A stretch of 59,895 bases of DNA, taken from assembly GCA_029239875.1 (NCBI GenBank), contig JARBUD010000025.1:1-59895 (forward strand). The letters are read 5' to 3'. The translations under genes and the position numbers were made by a program. Within the stretch, counting starts at the first letter, position 1. The number at the start of each line of letters is the position of its first letter. The stretch comes from Xanthobacteraceae bacterium (GTDB taxonomy: Bacteria > Pseudomonadota > Alphaproteobacteria > Rhizobiales > Xanthobacteraceae). This document shows, in pieces, positions 20,540-28,617 of this stretch. Below the pieces are notes generated by a model. It had not been told where the DNA came from. It searched no databases and saw only the letters and a program-made list of their open reading frames with translations.

Positions 20540-21931
20540 ATGACTTCGCAACGCAGGCAGATGGCGCTCGGCGCCTTCCTCTACCCCACCGGTCACCACG
20601 CGGCCGCCTGGCGCCATCCGGGTGCGCAGGCCGATGCCGGCGTCAACTTCAGGCACTACGCTGAGATCGCCCAGGCGGCCGAGGCGGCCAAGTTCGACAT
20701 GCTGTTCCTCGCCGACAGCGCCGGCGCGCGCGGCGAGGATTGGGGCGCGCTGGCGCGCTTCTCCACCCATTACGTCGCCCAGTTCGAGCCGCTGACCCTC
20801 CTCGCCGGGCTGGCGGCGGTGACCGAGCGCATCGGCCTCGTCGCTACCGCCTCGACCACCTACAACGAGCCCTATGTGCTCGCGCGCAAATTCGCCTCCA
20901 TCGACCATATCAGCGGCGGGCGCGCGGCGTGGAACCTCGTCACCTCGGCCAATGAGGCGGAGGCACAGAATTTCGGCCGCGACCGGCTGCTCGACCATGA
21001 CGAGCGCTACCGCCGCGCCACCGAGTTCCTCGCCGTGGCGCAGGGCCTGTGGGATTCGTGGGAGGACGACGCCTTCATCCGCGACAAGGAAAGCGGCGTC
21101 TTCTTCGATCCGGAGAAGGCCTATCGCCTCGACCATCGCGGCGAATTCTTCGGCGTGCGCGGCCCGCTCAACATCCCGCGCTCGCCGCAGGGCTGGCCGG
21201 TGTTGGTGCAGGCCGGCTCGTCCGACGCCGGCCGCGAGCTCGCCGGCGCCTCGGCGGAGGTGGTGTTCACCGCCCAGCAGACGCTGCCCCTCGCGCAGGC
21301 CTTCTATCGCGACGTGAAGGCGCGGGCCGTCGCCCATGGCCGCTCGCCGGACGACGTGAAGATCATGCCCGGCATCTTCCCCGTCGTCGGCCGCACCGAG
21401 GCCGAGGCGAAGGCGAAGTTCGACGAGCTGCAGAACCTCATCCATCCCGACGTGGCGCTGTCGATCCTGGAGCACCGGCTTTCCATCCCGCTGCGCCATC
21501 TCCCGCTCGACGGGCCGCTGCCCAAGGACATCCCGCTCACCAATGCGGCGCAGAGCCGACAGGCGCTGCTGCTGGAGCTCGCCGAGCGCGAGGGGCTGTC
21601 GATCCTCCAGCTCGGCCTGCGCGTCGCCGGGGCGCGCGGCCACTGGCAGGTGGTCGGCACGCCCGAGCAGATCGTCGACGTCATGGAGGAACGCTTCCTC
21701 AACGAGGGCGCCGACGGCTTCAACGTCATGCCGCCCTACCTACCCGGTGGGCTGACCGACTTCATCGATCTGGTCATTCCCGAGCTGCGCCGGCGCGGGC
21801 TGTTCCGCACCGAGTACGAGGGCCGGACCCTGCGCGAGCATCTCGGCCTGAAGCGTCCCGGCCGTCATCACAAGCATCACAAGGCCACCGAAGGCGCGGC
21901 GCATGGCGATGCCGCGCCGGCGGCGGCCTGA
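20540..21931 (+). CDS. FMNH2-dependent monooxygenase, NtaA/SnaA/DszA family (2)
   Basis: A 463-residue luciferase-like enzyme that is a diverged relative of the enzyme at 14647. It shares the YPTGHHAAAWRHP opening, FDMLFLADSAG, VATASTTYNEPYVLARKFASIDHISGGRAAWNLVTS, PVLVQAGSSDAGREL, and the final FRTEYEGRTLREHLGL. ATG 20540 is used because upstream codons lie within the flavoprotein gene. It ends with a basic His-rich tail (RPGRHHKHHK) then an Ala-rich end, absent from the first paralogue. Two such enzymes in one operon suggest sequential oxidations of one compound or of two related ones. Confidence 0.9.
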   Translation: MTSQRRQMALGAFLYPTGHHAAAWRHPGAQADAGVNFRHYAEIAQAAEAAKFDMLFLADSAGARGEDWGALARFSTHYVAQFEPLTLLAGLAAVTERIGLVATASTTYNEPYVLARKFASIDHISGGRAAWNLVTSANEAEAQNFGRDRLLDHDERYRRATEFLAVAQGLWDSWEDDAFIRDKESGVFFDPEKAYRLDHRGEFFGVRGPLNIPRSPQGWPVLVQAGSSDAGRELAGASAEVVFTAQQTLPLAQAFYRDVKARAVAHGRSPDDVKIMPGIFPVVGRTEAEAKAKFDELQNLIHPDVALSILEHRLSIPLRHLPLDGPLPKDIPLTNAAQSRQALLLELAEREGLSILQLGLRVAGARGHWQVVGTPEQIVDVMEERFLNEGADGFNVMPPYLPGGLTDFIDLVIPELRRRGLFRTEYEGRTLREHLGLKRPGRHHKHHKATEGAAHGDAAPAAA

Positions 21932-21962
21932 TCACCAAAGCGATATTTTGCGGAGATTTCAC

Positions 21963-23033
21963 ATGTTCATCGACAAGCGCAGCCTTTTGAAGGGCGCCGC
22001 CGCTCTCGCTCTCGCCGCCGGCATCGCCGCGCCGCTCGCTTCCGCCCGCGCCGACACGCTGCCCGAGCGCTTCGCCCCGCTCTACGAGGCGGCGAAGAAG
22101 GAAGGGCAGGTGGTGTTCTATACCTCCTACCGGCAGGAGACGAGCACGGCGGTGCTGGAGTTCTGGCGCAAGACCTTTCCGGACGTGAAGCTCAACATCG
22201 TCCAGAAGCAGACGCTCGACCTCATCCCCACCATCGAGGCGGAGAAGGCGGCGGGCCGCACCAATGCGGATGTGGTCTTCATCAGCCAGCGCTTCATCCT
22301 CGACGACTGGAAGAAGCGCGACTACCTCGTCCCCTACAAGGTGCGGGACTTCGGCCAGATCGGCGGCAACTACAAGGATGCCGACGGCAACTACATTGCC
22401 ACCGCGGCGACGCTGCTCTCTGCCGCCTACAACCCGAAGGTCTACCCCGACCCGTCGGTGCTGCCGAAGAAGATCGCCGACTTCCTCGACCCGAAGTGGA
22501 AGGGCAAGATCGTCTTCTCCGATCCGCGCACGGCAGCCTCGCAGCTCACCTGGTTCCAGACGCTGCTGGCGCACAAGATCATCACCTGGGACACCATCAA
22601 GGGCTTCGCGAGCCAAGATTTCCTGCTGACCCGCGGCAATGCGGAATCGGTGCGCCTGCTGGTGGCGGGCGAGCGCGACCTCTCCCCGCTGATCTCCTCG
22701 CAGAACGTCATCACCGCCCGCGAGCGCGGCCAGAGCATCGAGGCCTACATCCTCGACGAGGGCGTGGTCACCAATGAGAACTACCTCGCCATCTTCAAGG
22801 GCGGGCCGAACCCCGGAGCCGCCAAGCTGCTGATCGAGGTGCTGACCAGCCCCGAAGGCCAGGAGATCGTGGCCAATGCCGGCTCCTATATCCCGACCCA
22901 CCCGGATGCGAAGATCCCGGCGGGCCTGCCGAAGCTCTCCGACCTGAAGATCATCGTGGCGGACCAGGACATCGGCGGCGACGCCTCGCAGAAATTCCTC
23001 GAGCAGTTCGACGCGGTCTTCAATCGCCAGTGA
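21963..23033 (+). CDS. ABC transporter substrate-binding protein, iron/small-molecule family
   Basis: A 356-residue extracellular binding protein. It starts at ATG 21963 with an export signal (KRSLLKGAAALALAAGIA, then ASARA before DT) whose KRSLLKG resembles a degenerate twin-arginine motif. Motifs of the FbpA/AfuA family include FAPLYEAAKKEGQVVFYTSY and PKWKGKIVFSDPRTAASQLTW. It would bind the substrate for the ATPase and permease at 16023-18904. A clear ferric-binding pair of adjacent Tyr residues as in FbpA is not evident, which fits an organic ligand. A hairpin follows the gene. Confidence 0.88.
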   Translation: MFIDKRSLLKGAAALALAAGIAAPLASARADTLPERFAPLYEAAKKEGQVVFYTSYRQETSTAVLEFWRKTFPDVKLNIVQKQTLDLIPTIEAEKAAGRTNADVVFISQRFILDDWKKRDYLVPYKVRDFGQIGGNYKDADGNYIATAATLLSAAYNPKVYPDPSVLPKKIADFLDPKWKGKIVFSDPRTAASQLTWFQTLLAHKIITWDTIKGFASQDFLLTRGNAESVRLLVAGERDLSPLISSQNVITARERGQSIEAYILDEGVVTNENYLAIFKGGPNPGAAKLLIEVLTSPEGQEIVANAGSYIPTHPDAKIPAGLPKLSDLKIIVADQDIGGDASQKFLEQFDAVFNRQ

Positions 23034-23042
23034 CGCCGTTCA

Positions 23043-23068
23043 GGCCCTCCGCCTAAGCGCGGAGGGCC
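23043..23068. repeat. Intercistronic hairpin after binding-protein gene
   Basis: GGCCCTCCGC (23043-23052) and GCGGAGGGCC (23059-23068) pair perfectly around a six-base loop. There is no T-run, so partial termination or transcript stabilisation of the upstream binding-protein gene is more likely than full termination. Confidence 0.6.
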
Positions 23069-23090
23069 GCCACTCTTACGGGTTTCAGAC

Positions 23091-24683
23091 ATGAGCATTG
23101 CATTTGCGCGTATCGGCGCGGCAACCCTGCGCGAGAGGCTGCGCGAGGGCGGCGAGATCGCCCTTCTCGACGTCCGCGAGGAGGGCGTGTTCGCCGCGCG
23201 CCACATATTGGCCGCCTCCAACGCGCCGATCAGCCGGCTGGAGCGCATCGTGCCGGCGCTGGTGCCGCGCAAGGCGACGCCCATCGTCCTCGTCGACGAC
23301 GACGAGCGCCTCGCCGAGCGGGCGGCGAAGGTCCTCGCCGCGGCGGGCTACGGTGACGTCTCCATCCTCGACGGCGGCGTGCCGGCCTGGGCGGCGGCCG
23401 GCTTCGAACTGTTCGCCGGCGTCTATGTGCCGAGCAAGGCCTTCGCAGAAGTGGTCGAGGTGACCAACCACACTCCGCATATCGACGCGCATGAGCTGGA
23501 GGCGCGCCGCGCCGCCGGCGACAAGGTCGTGCTGCTCGATAGCCGGCCCTTCGACGAGTACAATTGGATCACCATCCCTGGCTCGATCGACTGCCCGAGC
23601 GGCGAGTTGGTGCTGCGCGCCCGGCAGAGCGTGCCGGACGACGACACGCTGGTCGTGGTGAATTGCGGCGGGCGCACGCGCTCGATCATCGGCGCGCAGA
23701 TCCTCATCGACGCCGGCCTGCCCAACAAGGTCGTCTCGCTGAAGAACGGCACGCAGGGCTGGCACCTCGCGGGCCTCGACGTGCAGCGCGGCGCGACCCG
23801 CGTAGCACCGCTACCCTCCGCCCCCGCCTATAGTTGGGCGCGGCAGGCGGCGGGCCGGCTGGCGGATCGCTTCGGCGCGCCGACCATCGACGCTGAGACG
23901 CTCGCCCGCTACGAGGCCGAGCAGGATGCGACGACGCTCTACCGCTTCGACGTCCGCGATCCCGTCGAATACCGCGCCGGCCATCGCGCCGGCTTCCGCT
24001 CCGCGCCGGGCGGGCAGCTTGTGCAGGCGACAGACACCTTCATCGCCGTGCGCTCCGCGCGCATCGTGCTGGCCGACAGCGACGGCGTGCGGGCGCACAC
24101 TACCGCCGCCTGGCTGCGGCGCATGGGCTTCGACCATGTCGTCGTGCTCGACGAGAACGCGCCCGCGACGTTGGAGAGCGGCGAGGAGCCGGAGACCATC
24201 ATCGGCCTCGACGCAGTGTCGGCGGAGAGCGTCAGCGCTGCCGAGTTCGCCGGTCTGCTCGACCGTCACGAGGCGGTCGTGGTGGATGTGGCCACCAGCC
24301 GTGAATACCGCGCCGGCCACATTCCCGGCGCTTGGTTCGCCATCCGCGGCCGGCTCGGCGAGGATGCGTCGAAGCTCCCGGCGGCGCCGCTCTATGTGCT
24401 GACCTCGCCCGACGGCGTCATCGCCCGCCTGGCGGCGGCAGAACTCGCCGACGCCACCGGCCGTCCGGTGAAAATCCTCGCCGGCGGCACCGCGACCTGG
24501 CGCGCCGCCGGGCTTCCCGTCGAGGCGGACAAGGAGAACCTCGCCTCCGCCACCGACGACGTGCTGCTCAAGGCGTTCGAGCGCCGCGACAAGCGCGAGG
24601 ATGCCATGCGCGAATATCTGCAATGGGAGCTCGACCTCGTCGAGCAGGTGCGCCGCGACGGCACCATCCAGTTCCGCCTCTGA
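23091..24683 (+). CDS. Four-domain rhodanese-like protein
   Basis: A 530-residue cytoplasmic protein made of four rhodanese modules at about residues 1-115, 120-240, 260-370 and 380-485, each with a DVRE/DSRP/DVRD/DVAT-type strand and a C-terminal GG.xxW block. Only module 2 has the active-site Cys (Cys192 in VVNCGGRTRSI). The equivalent loops of modules 1, 3 and 4 are LVDDDERLAER, LADSDGVRAHT and LTSPDGVIARL and lack it. A single active module with three structural ones would transfer sulfane sulfur or sense sulfur species. A short helical tail (EYLQWELDLVEQVRRDG) follows. Its place after oxidation genes points to sulfur released from the substrate. Confidence 0.88.
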   Translation: MSIAFARIGAATLRERLREGGEIALLDVREEGVFAARHILAASNAPISRLERIVPALVPRKATPIVLVDDDERLAERAAKVLAAAGYGDVSILDGGVPAWAAAGFELFAGVYVPSKAFAEVVEVTNHTPHIDAHELEARRAAGDKVVLLDSRPFDEYNWITIPGSIDCPSGELVLRARQSVPDDDTLVVVNCGGRTRSIIGAQILIDAGLPNKVVSLKNGTQGWHLAGLDVQRGATRVAPLPSAPAYSWARQAAGRLADRFGAPTIDAETLARYEAEQDATTLYRFDVRDPVEYRAGHRAGFRSAPGGQLVQATDTFIAVRSARIVLADSDGVRAHTTAAWLRRMGFDHVVVLDENAPATLESGEEPETIIGLDAVSAESVSAAEFAGLLDRHEAVVVDVATSREYRAGHIPGAWFAIRGRLGEDASKLPAAPLYVLTSPDGVIARLAAAELADATGRPVKILAGGTATWRAAGLPVEADKENLASATDDVLLKAFERRDKREDAMREYLQWELDLVEQVRRDGTIQFRL

Positions 24684-24701
24684 CCCTTCGAGGACATCAG
24701 C

Positions 24702-25463
24702 ATGACCAGCTCCAACCGGCCGCTCTCCGGCAAGGTCGCCCTCGTCACCGGCTCCGCCCGCCGCATCGGCCGCGAGAGCGCGCTGCTGCTGGCGCGCGAG
24801 GGCGCCCATGTCGTCGTCCACGCCAAATCCTCGCGCGACGAGATCGAGGCGGTGGCCGCCGAGATCCGCGCCGAAGGCGGCACCGCCACCGCGCTGCTCG
24901 CTGACATCGCGGTGGAAGCGGAAGCGCACCGCCTCGTCGAGACCATCGTCGGCGAGACCGGCCGGCTCGACATCCTCGTCAACAACGCCGCCGTGCGCGG
25001 CGAGCGCTCCTTCGCCGAACTAGACATCGCCACCTTCCGGGCGGTCTATTCGGTGATCGTCGAGGGCGCCTTCTTCCTCAGCCAGGCCGCGGTGCCGCAC
25101 ATGGTGCGGGGCGGCTTCGGCCGCATAATCTCCATCGGTGGCGTCGCGGCGCATGCCGGCGTGTCGCACCGGGTGCATGTCGCCACCGCCAAGGCGGCGC
25201 TGGTCGGCTTCACCAAGGCGCTGGCCATCGAGTTCGGCGAGCAGGGCATCACCGCCAATCTCGTGGTGCCCGGCCGCATCGGCGGGCAGCGCTCGGCGAC
25301 CTCCGGCGCCGGCGGCGCCTTCCCCGGCGGCGGCTACCTGCCCGTCGGCCATGAGGGCGTGCCGCGCAACGTGGCGGAGATCGTCCGCGTCCTCGCGCTG
25401 CCGAGCGGCGACTTCATCACCGGCCAGACGCTGCATGTGAGCGGCGGCATGTACCTGCCGTGA
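24702..25463 (+). CDS. SDR-like protein lacking the catalytic tyrosine
   Basis: A 253-residue short-chain dehydrogenase fold. It has TGSARRIG (about residues 17-24), DILVNNAAV, and the Ser of IISIGGVAAH. At the YxxxK site the sequence is VHVATAKAAL, so Val stands four residues before the conserved Lys, where Tyr is expected. The C-terminal half is unusually Gly-rich (SGAGGAFPGGGYLPVG). Loss of Tyr usually abolishes classical reductase activity, so it may bind ligand, act as a hydratase-like enzyme or use another base. It ends the operon and is convergent with tauC. Confidence 0.8.
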   Translation: MTSSNRPLSGKVALVTGSARRIGRESALLLAREGAHVVVHAKSSRDEIEAVAAEIRAEGGTATALLADIAVEAEAHRLVETIVGETGRLDILVNNAAVRGERSFAELDIATFRAVYSVIVEGAFFLSQAAVPHMVRGGFGRIISIGGVAAHAGVSHRVHVATAKAALVGFTKALAIEFGEQGITANLVVPGRIGGQRSATSGAGGAFPGGGYLPVGHEGVPRNVAEIVRVLALPSGDFITGQTLHVSGGMYLP

Positions 25464-25488
25464 TCGGAGCGCGTACGGCCGTTGGCGC

Positions 25489-26367
25489 CTAGCTGCGCCC
25501 GGCCCATCCGACGAGGAGCCGCTCGGCGAAGCGCACGAGTAGCTCCAGCACGAAGGCGACGCCGGCGATGACGAGGATGCCCGCCACCACGACGTCGGTG
25601 GCAAGGAAGTTCGCCGCCGACTGGATCATGAAGCCGACGCCGCGCGTCGCCGCCACCAGCTCGGCCGCCACCAGCGTCGACCAGCCGGCGCCGAGCGCGA
25701 TGCGCGTGCCGGTGAGGATCGAGGGCAGCGCCGAAGGCAGAACAACGAAGCGCAGCAATTGCAACGGCGTGGCGCCGAGTGCGCGGGCGACGTTGACGCG
25801 GCTACGATCCACCCCGCGGGCGCCGGCGGCGGTGGAGATGACGATGGGCGGCAGCATGGCGAGGCCGATCACCAGCACCTTGGCGGTCTCGCCGATGCCG
25901 GCCCAGATGATCACCAGCGGCAGATAGGCGAGCGGCGGGATCGGCCGCAGGAACTCGACGATCGGGTCGAATATGCCGCGCCCGACCGTCGACAGGCCGA
26001 TGGCGAGCCCCGCCGGCACGCCGATCACCAGCGCCGCCGCCAGCGCCGCGAACACCCGGAACAGGCTGGCGGCGAGGTGCTGCGCCAGCGTGGCGTCGAC
26101 GAAGCCCTCGGTGGCTATGCGCCCGAGCCGCGCGACGACGCTCTGCGGCGAGGGCAGGAACAGCGCCGGCACTGTACCCGAGGCGCTCGCCGCCCACCAC
26201 AGCGCCACGAGACCGGTGATGGTCGCCGCCGAGATCCACACGCGCGCCGGCACGGCGGGCAGCGGGCGTCCGACCCGCTCGTCGGCGCCGCGCGGCACGC
26301 CTTCGGAAGGGAGGATGACGAGCGGCAGCGCGATGTCGGCCACGGGAATGGGGGTCGAGTGGCTCAT
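25489..26367 (-). CDS. tauC: Taurine-type ABC transporter permease
   Basis: A 292-residue permease of the SsuC/TauC family with six predicted transmembrane segments, including WISAATITGLVALWWAAS. The conserved loop is NVARALGATPLQLLRFVVLPSALP, which contacts the ATPase. ATG 26367 overlaps the tauB stop (ATGA), so the genes are coupled; the longer open frame lies inside tauB. It would move taurine or another sulfonate across the inner membrane with TauB and TauA. It is convergent with the SDR gene, with only 25 bases between. Confidence 0.93.
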   Translation of the reverse strand: MSHSTPIPVADIALPLVILPSEGVPRGADERVGRPLPAVPARVWISAATITGLVALWWAASASGTVPALFLPSPQSVVARLGRIATEGFVDATLAQHLAASLFRVFAALAAALVIGVPAGLAIGLSTVGRGIFDPIVEFLRPIPPLAYLPLVIIWAGIGETAKVLVIGLAMLPPIVISTAAGARGVDRSRVNVARALGATPLQLLRFVVLPSALPSILTGTRIALGAGWSTLVAAELVAATRGVGFMIQSAANFLATDVVVAGILVIAGVAFVLELLVRFAERLLVGWAGRS

Positions 26368-27155
26368 GCGGCGGCCCTCGTCTCGCCGCCGGCGAAGATG
26401 ATGCCACGCAGCTTCTCGCGCGCCTCGGCGAAGTCGGCGCTCGACTTGATGCGCCCGCCCAGTCCCTCGTCCAGCGCCCGCCGGCCAAGCGTGGAGGCCT
26501 CGTCCAGCACGATGCGGCCGGGCCTGCCGGCCAGCACGACGATGCGGGTGCCGAGATAGAGCGCCTCGTCGAGGCTGTGGGTGACGAAGAGGATGGTCTT
26601 GCCCGTCCGCTTCCACACGTTGAGCACCAGATCCTGCATCTGCTCGCGGGTCAGCGCGTCGAGCGCGCCGAGCGGCTCGTCCATCAAGAGGATTTCCGGA
26701 TCGGCGACCAGCGCGCGGGCGAGGCTGACGCGCTGGCGCATGCCGCCGGAGAGCTGCCACACCGCATGGTCGCCCTTGCCGTCGAGCCCGACCAGAGCCA
26801 GCGCCTCCTCCGCCCGCAGCTCGCGCTCGCGGCGGGAGACGCCGCGCAGGCGCAGGCCGAAGGCGACGTTGTCGCGGGCGTTGAGCCAGGGATAGAGCGC
26901 GTCGGTCTGCAGCACCACGCCGCGGTCGATGCCGGGCCCCTCGACGCGGCGCCGGTCGACCCAGATCTCGCCGCCGGTCGGCGGGTTGAAGCCGGCCACC
27001 GCGTTGAGCAGGGTGGACTTGCCGCAGCCCGAGGCGCCGAGCAGCACCACGAGTTCCCCGGCTCCGACGGCGAGGTCGATGTCCTTGAGGATGGTCGCCT
27101 CGCCGCCCTGCGGCACGGGAAAGCGCACGTCCAGTCGGAAGATGGTCAGCTTCAT
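26364..27155 (-). CDS. tauB: Taurine-type ABC transporter ATPase
   Basis: A 263-residue nitrate/sulfonate-type ATPase. Walker A is GASGCGKST, the Q-loop is VLQTDALYPWLNA, the signature is LSGGMRQRV, Walker B is ILLMDEPLGALDAL, and the H-loop is FVTHSLDEAL. VLLGASGCGKSTLLN and GGIDRG-like (GPGIDRGVVLQ) blocks match TauB. It powers import by TauC. It is separated from tauA by 137 bases containing a strong hairpin. Confidence 0.95.
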   Translation of the reverse strand: MKLTIFRLDVRFPVPQGGEATILKDIDLAVGAGELVVLLGASGCGKSTLLNAVAGFNPPTGGEIWVDRRRVEGPGIDRGVVLQTDALYPWLNARDNVAFGLRLRGVSRRERELRAEEALALVGLDGKGDHAVWQLSGGMRQRVSLARALVADPEILLMDEPLGALDALTREQMQDLVLNVWKRTGKTILFVTHSLDEALYLGTRIVVLAGRPGRIVLDEASTLGRRALDEGLGGRIKSSADFAEAREKLRGIIFAGGETRAAA

Positions 27156-27180
27156 GACCTGGCCTCCATGAAAAGAAAGA

Positions 27181-27226
27181 GGCCCGGCAAAGCTGGATCG
27201 CTCATGTCGATCCGCCGTGCCGGGCC
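27181..27226. terminator. Nested hairpin between tauA and tauB (attenuator)
   Basis: The outer arms GGCCCGGCA (27181-27189) and TGCCGGGCC (27218-27226) and the inner arms GGATCG (27195-27200) and CGATCC (27208-27213) are exact complements, forming one long stem with internal mismatches. It could cut transcription after tauA or protect the tauA message, so that more binding protein than tauBC is made. No strong T-run is present. Confidence 0.55.
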
Positions 27227-27292
27227 AGGTACACCGCGATCTCTCACCAAATCGCGGCGCTCGGGAACTCGCTCAGGAGCACGGTCCGGAGA

Positions 27293-28318
27293 TCAATTCA
27301 CCTTGGCAGCCTGCTCGGCCGGCACGCGGCTGACATAAGGGCCATAATCCTTCAGCACCGTCTCGATGCGGCCCTGCTCCTTGAGGAAATTCGCGGTCTG
27401 CACCAGCGCCTCGACCGTGCCGCCGCCGAGCAGCGCCTCGGATAGCTCCTCGTTCAGCAGCGGGAACTTGTTGCCCTTGAGCAGCTCCGGGATCTCCCCC
27501 GGCTTGGCGCCGGTGAGCTTGGCGATGGCGGCGACCTCAGGCGAGGCCGCGGTCCAGGAGGTACCGTTCTTGGCGTAGTCGGCGTAGGAGTCCGCCGTCA
27601 CCTTGACGAACTGGGCAACGACCTCCGGATTCTTCTGCGCGAAGTCCTTCCGGGCGATCCAGGCATCGAAGGTCGGCGCGCCCCATTTGGCGACATCGGC
27701 AGAGGAGGCGAAGACCTTGCCGTTCTCCTTGATCTTGCCCAGCGCGGGATCCCACACATAGGCGGCGTCGATGTCGCCGCGGGTGAAGGCGGCGGCGATC
27801 TCCGGCGGGCGCAGATTGAGGATCTCGACGCTCTTCGGGTCGACGCCCCAGTGCTTCAGTGCCGCCAGCAGCGAGTAGTGCGTGGTGGAGACGAACGGCA
27901 CGGCGACCTTCTTGCCCTTGAAGTCTTCGGGCTTGGCGATGCCCGAGCCGTTGCGCACCACCAGCGCCTCGGCGTCGCCCAGCAGGGCGGCGACATAGAT
28001 GGTCTCGATCGGCACCTCGCGGCTGGCCGCGGCGGCGAGCGGCGAGGAGCCGACATAGCCGATCTGGATGTCGCCGGAGGCGATGGCAGCGATCACGTCG
28101 GCGCCAGAATCGAATTTGCGCCAGTTGATGTTGGCCTTGGTCGCCTTCTCATAGGCGCCGGCGGCCTGCGCGACCTTGGCTGGGTCGGCGCCGGTCTGGT
28201 AGCCGACGGTGACGTCCGCGGCGAAGACGGCGGTGGAGCCGGCGGCGACCGTGAGGCCGAGCGCGGCCGTGGCGGCCAGAAGGCCGCGGCGGGACAGGTT
28301 GAACATGTGAGTTTCCAT
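27293..28318 (-). CDS. tauA: Taurine-binding periplasmic protein
   Basis: A 341-residue binding protein. FDSGADVIAAIASGDIQIG, VGSSPLAAAASREVPIE, and VPFVSTTHYSLLAALKHWG match Escherichia coli TauA almost word for word. The start is ATG 28318 or the ATG 12 bases on. Both give an N terminus with LSRRGLLAATAALGL, a plausible twin-arginine signal, before AVFAAD. It binds taurine in the periplasm and feeds TauBC. No tauD (taurine dioxygenase) lies beside it; the monooxygenase SsuD at 30096 could do the desulfonation. Confidence 0.95.
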   Translation of the reverse strand: METHMFNLSRRGLLAATAALGLTVAAGSTAVFAADVTVGYQTGADPAKVAQAAGAYEKATKANINWRKFDSGADVIAAIASGDIQIGYVGSSPLAAAASREVPIETIYVAALLGDAEALVVRNGSGIAKPEDFKGKKVAVPFVSTTHYSLLAALKHWGVDPKSVEILNLRPPEIAAAFTRGDIDAAYVWDPALGKIKENGKVFASSADVAKWGAPTFDAWIARKDFAQKNPEVVAQFVKVTADSYADYAKNGTSWTAASPEVAAIAKLTGAKPGEIPELLKGNKFPLLNEELSEALLGGGTVEALVQTANFLKEQGRIETVLKDYGPYVSRVPAEQAAKVN

Positions 28319-28529
28319 GAAGTGGCCATCGCCGCGCCTGGCGCGGTCGTCATGGCCGGATGAATCTTGGCGTTGATGTGCGGGAACCGGAGCGTCCGGT
28401 GCGTCAGTCGCGTCGACAGTTCCAGGTCATAAAGCGCTCCCCTCGCGACGCCGGGCGGACAGGCCGAAGGCGAAGCTCCAGCGTCGGTAGGATGATCTGA
28501 GCAGATGCCCGGGAAAGGGTCAAGATAGA

Positions 28530-28556
28530 AATCTATTTTTCTAGTAGATTATTCTG
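28530..28556. promoter_or_regulatory. AT-rich element upstream of tauA
   Basis: In the 299-base gap 28319-28617 the only AT-rich stretch is around 28525-28556. It holds AATCTATTTTTCTA and then GTAGATTATTC. The first word is the tctB/tctC element minus one T, in the same orientation relative to the minus-strand gene. It lies about 210 bases before the tauA start. Nothing else in the gap is recognisable. Confidence 0.5.
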
Positions 28557-28617
28557 TGGCCCGACCCGTTCGCCGAAGTCTGCCGCATGTGGCGGCCGGC
28601 AGCGGATGCCGGCCGGC

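Noticed and set aside
21963..23033. Ferric iron as the certain ligand of the iron-type importer
   Set aside because: The paired Tyr ligands of FbpA are not evident and the genes are interleaved with oxidation enzymes, so an organic ligand is preferred.
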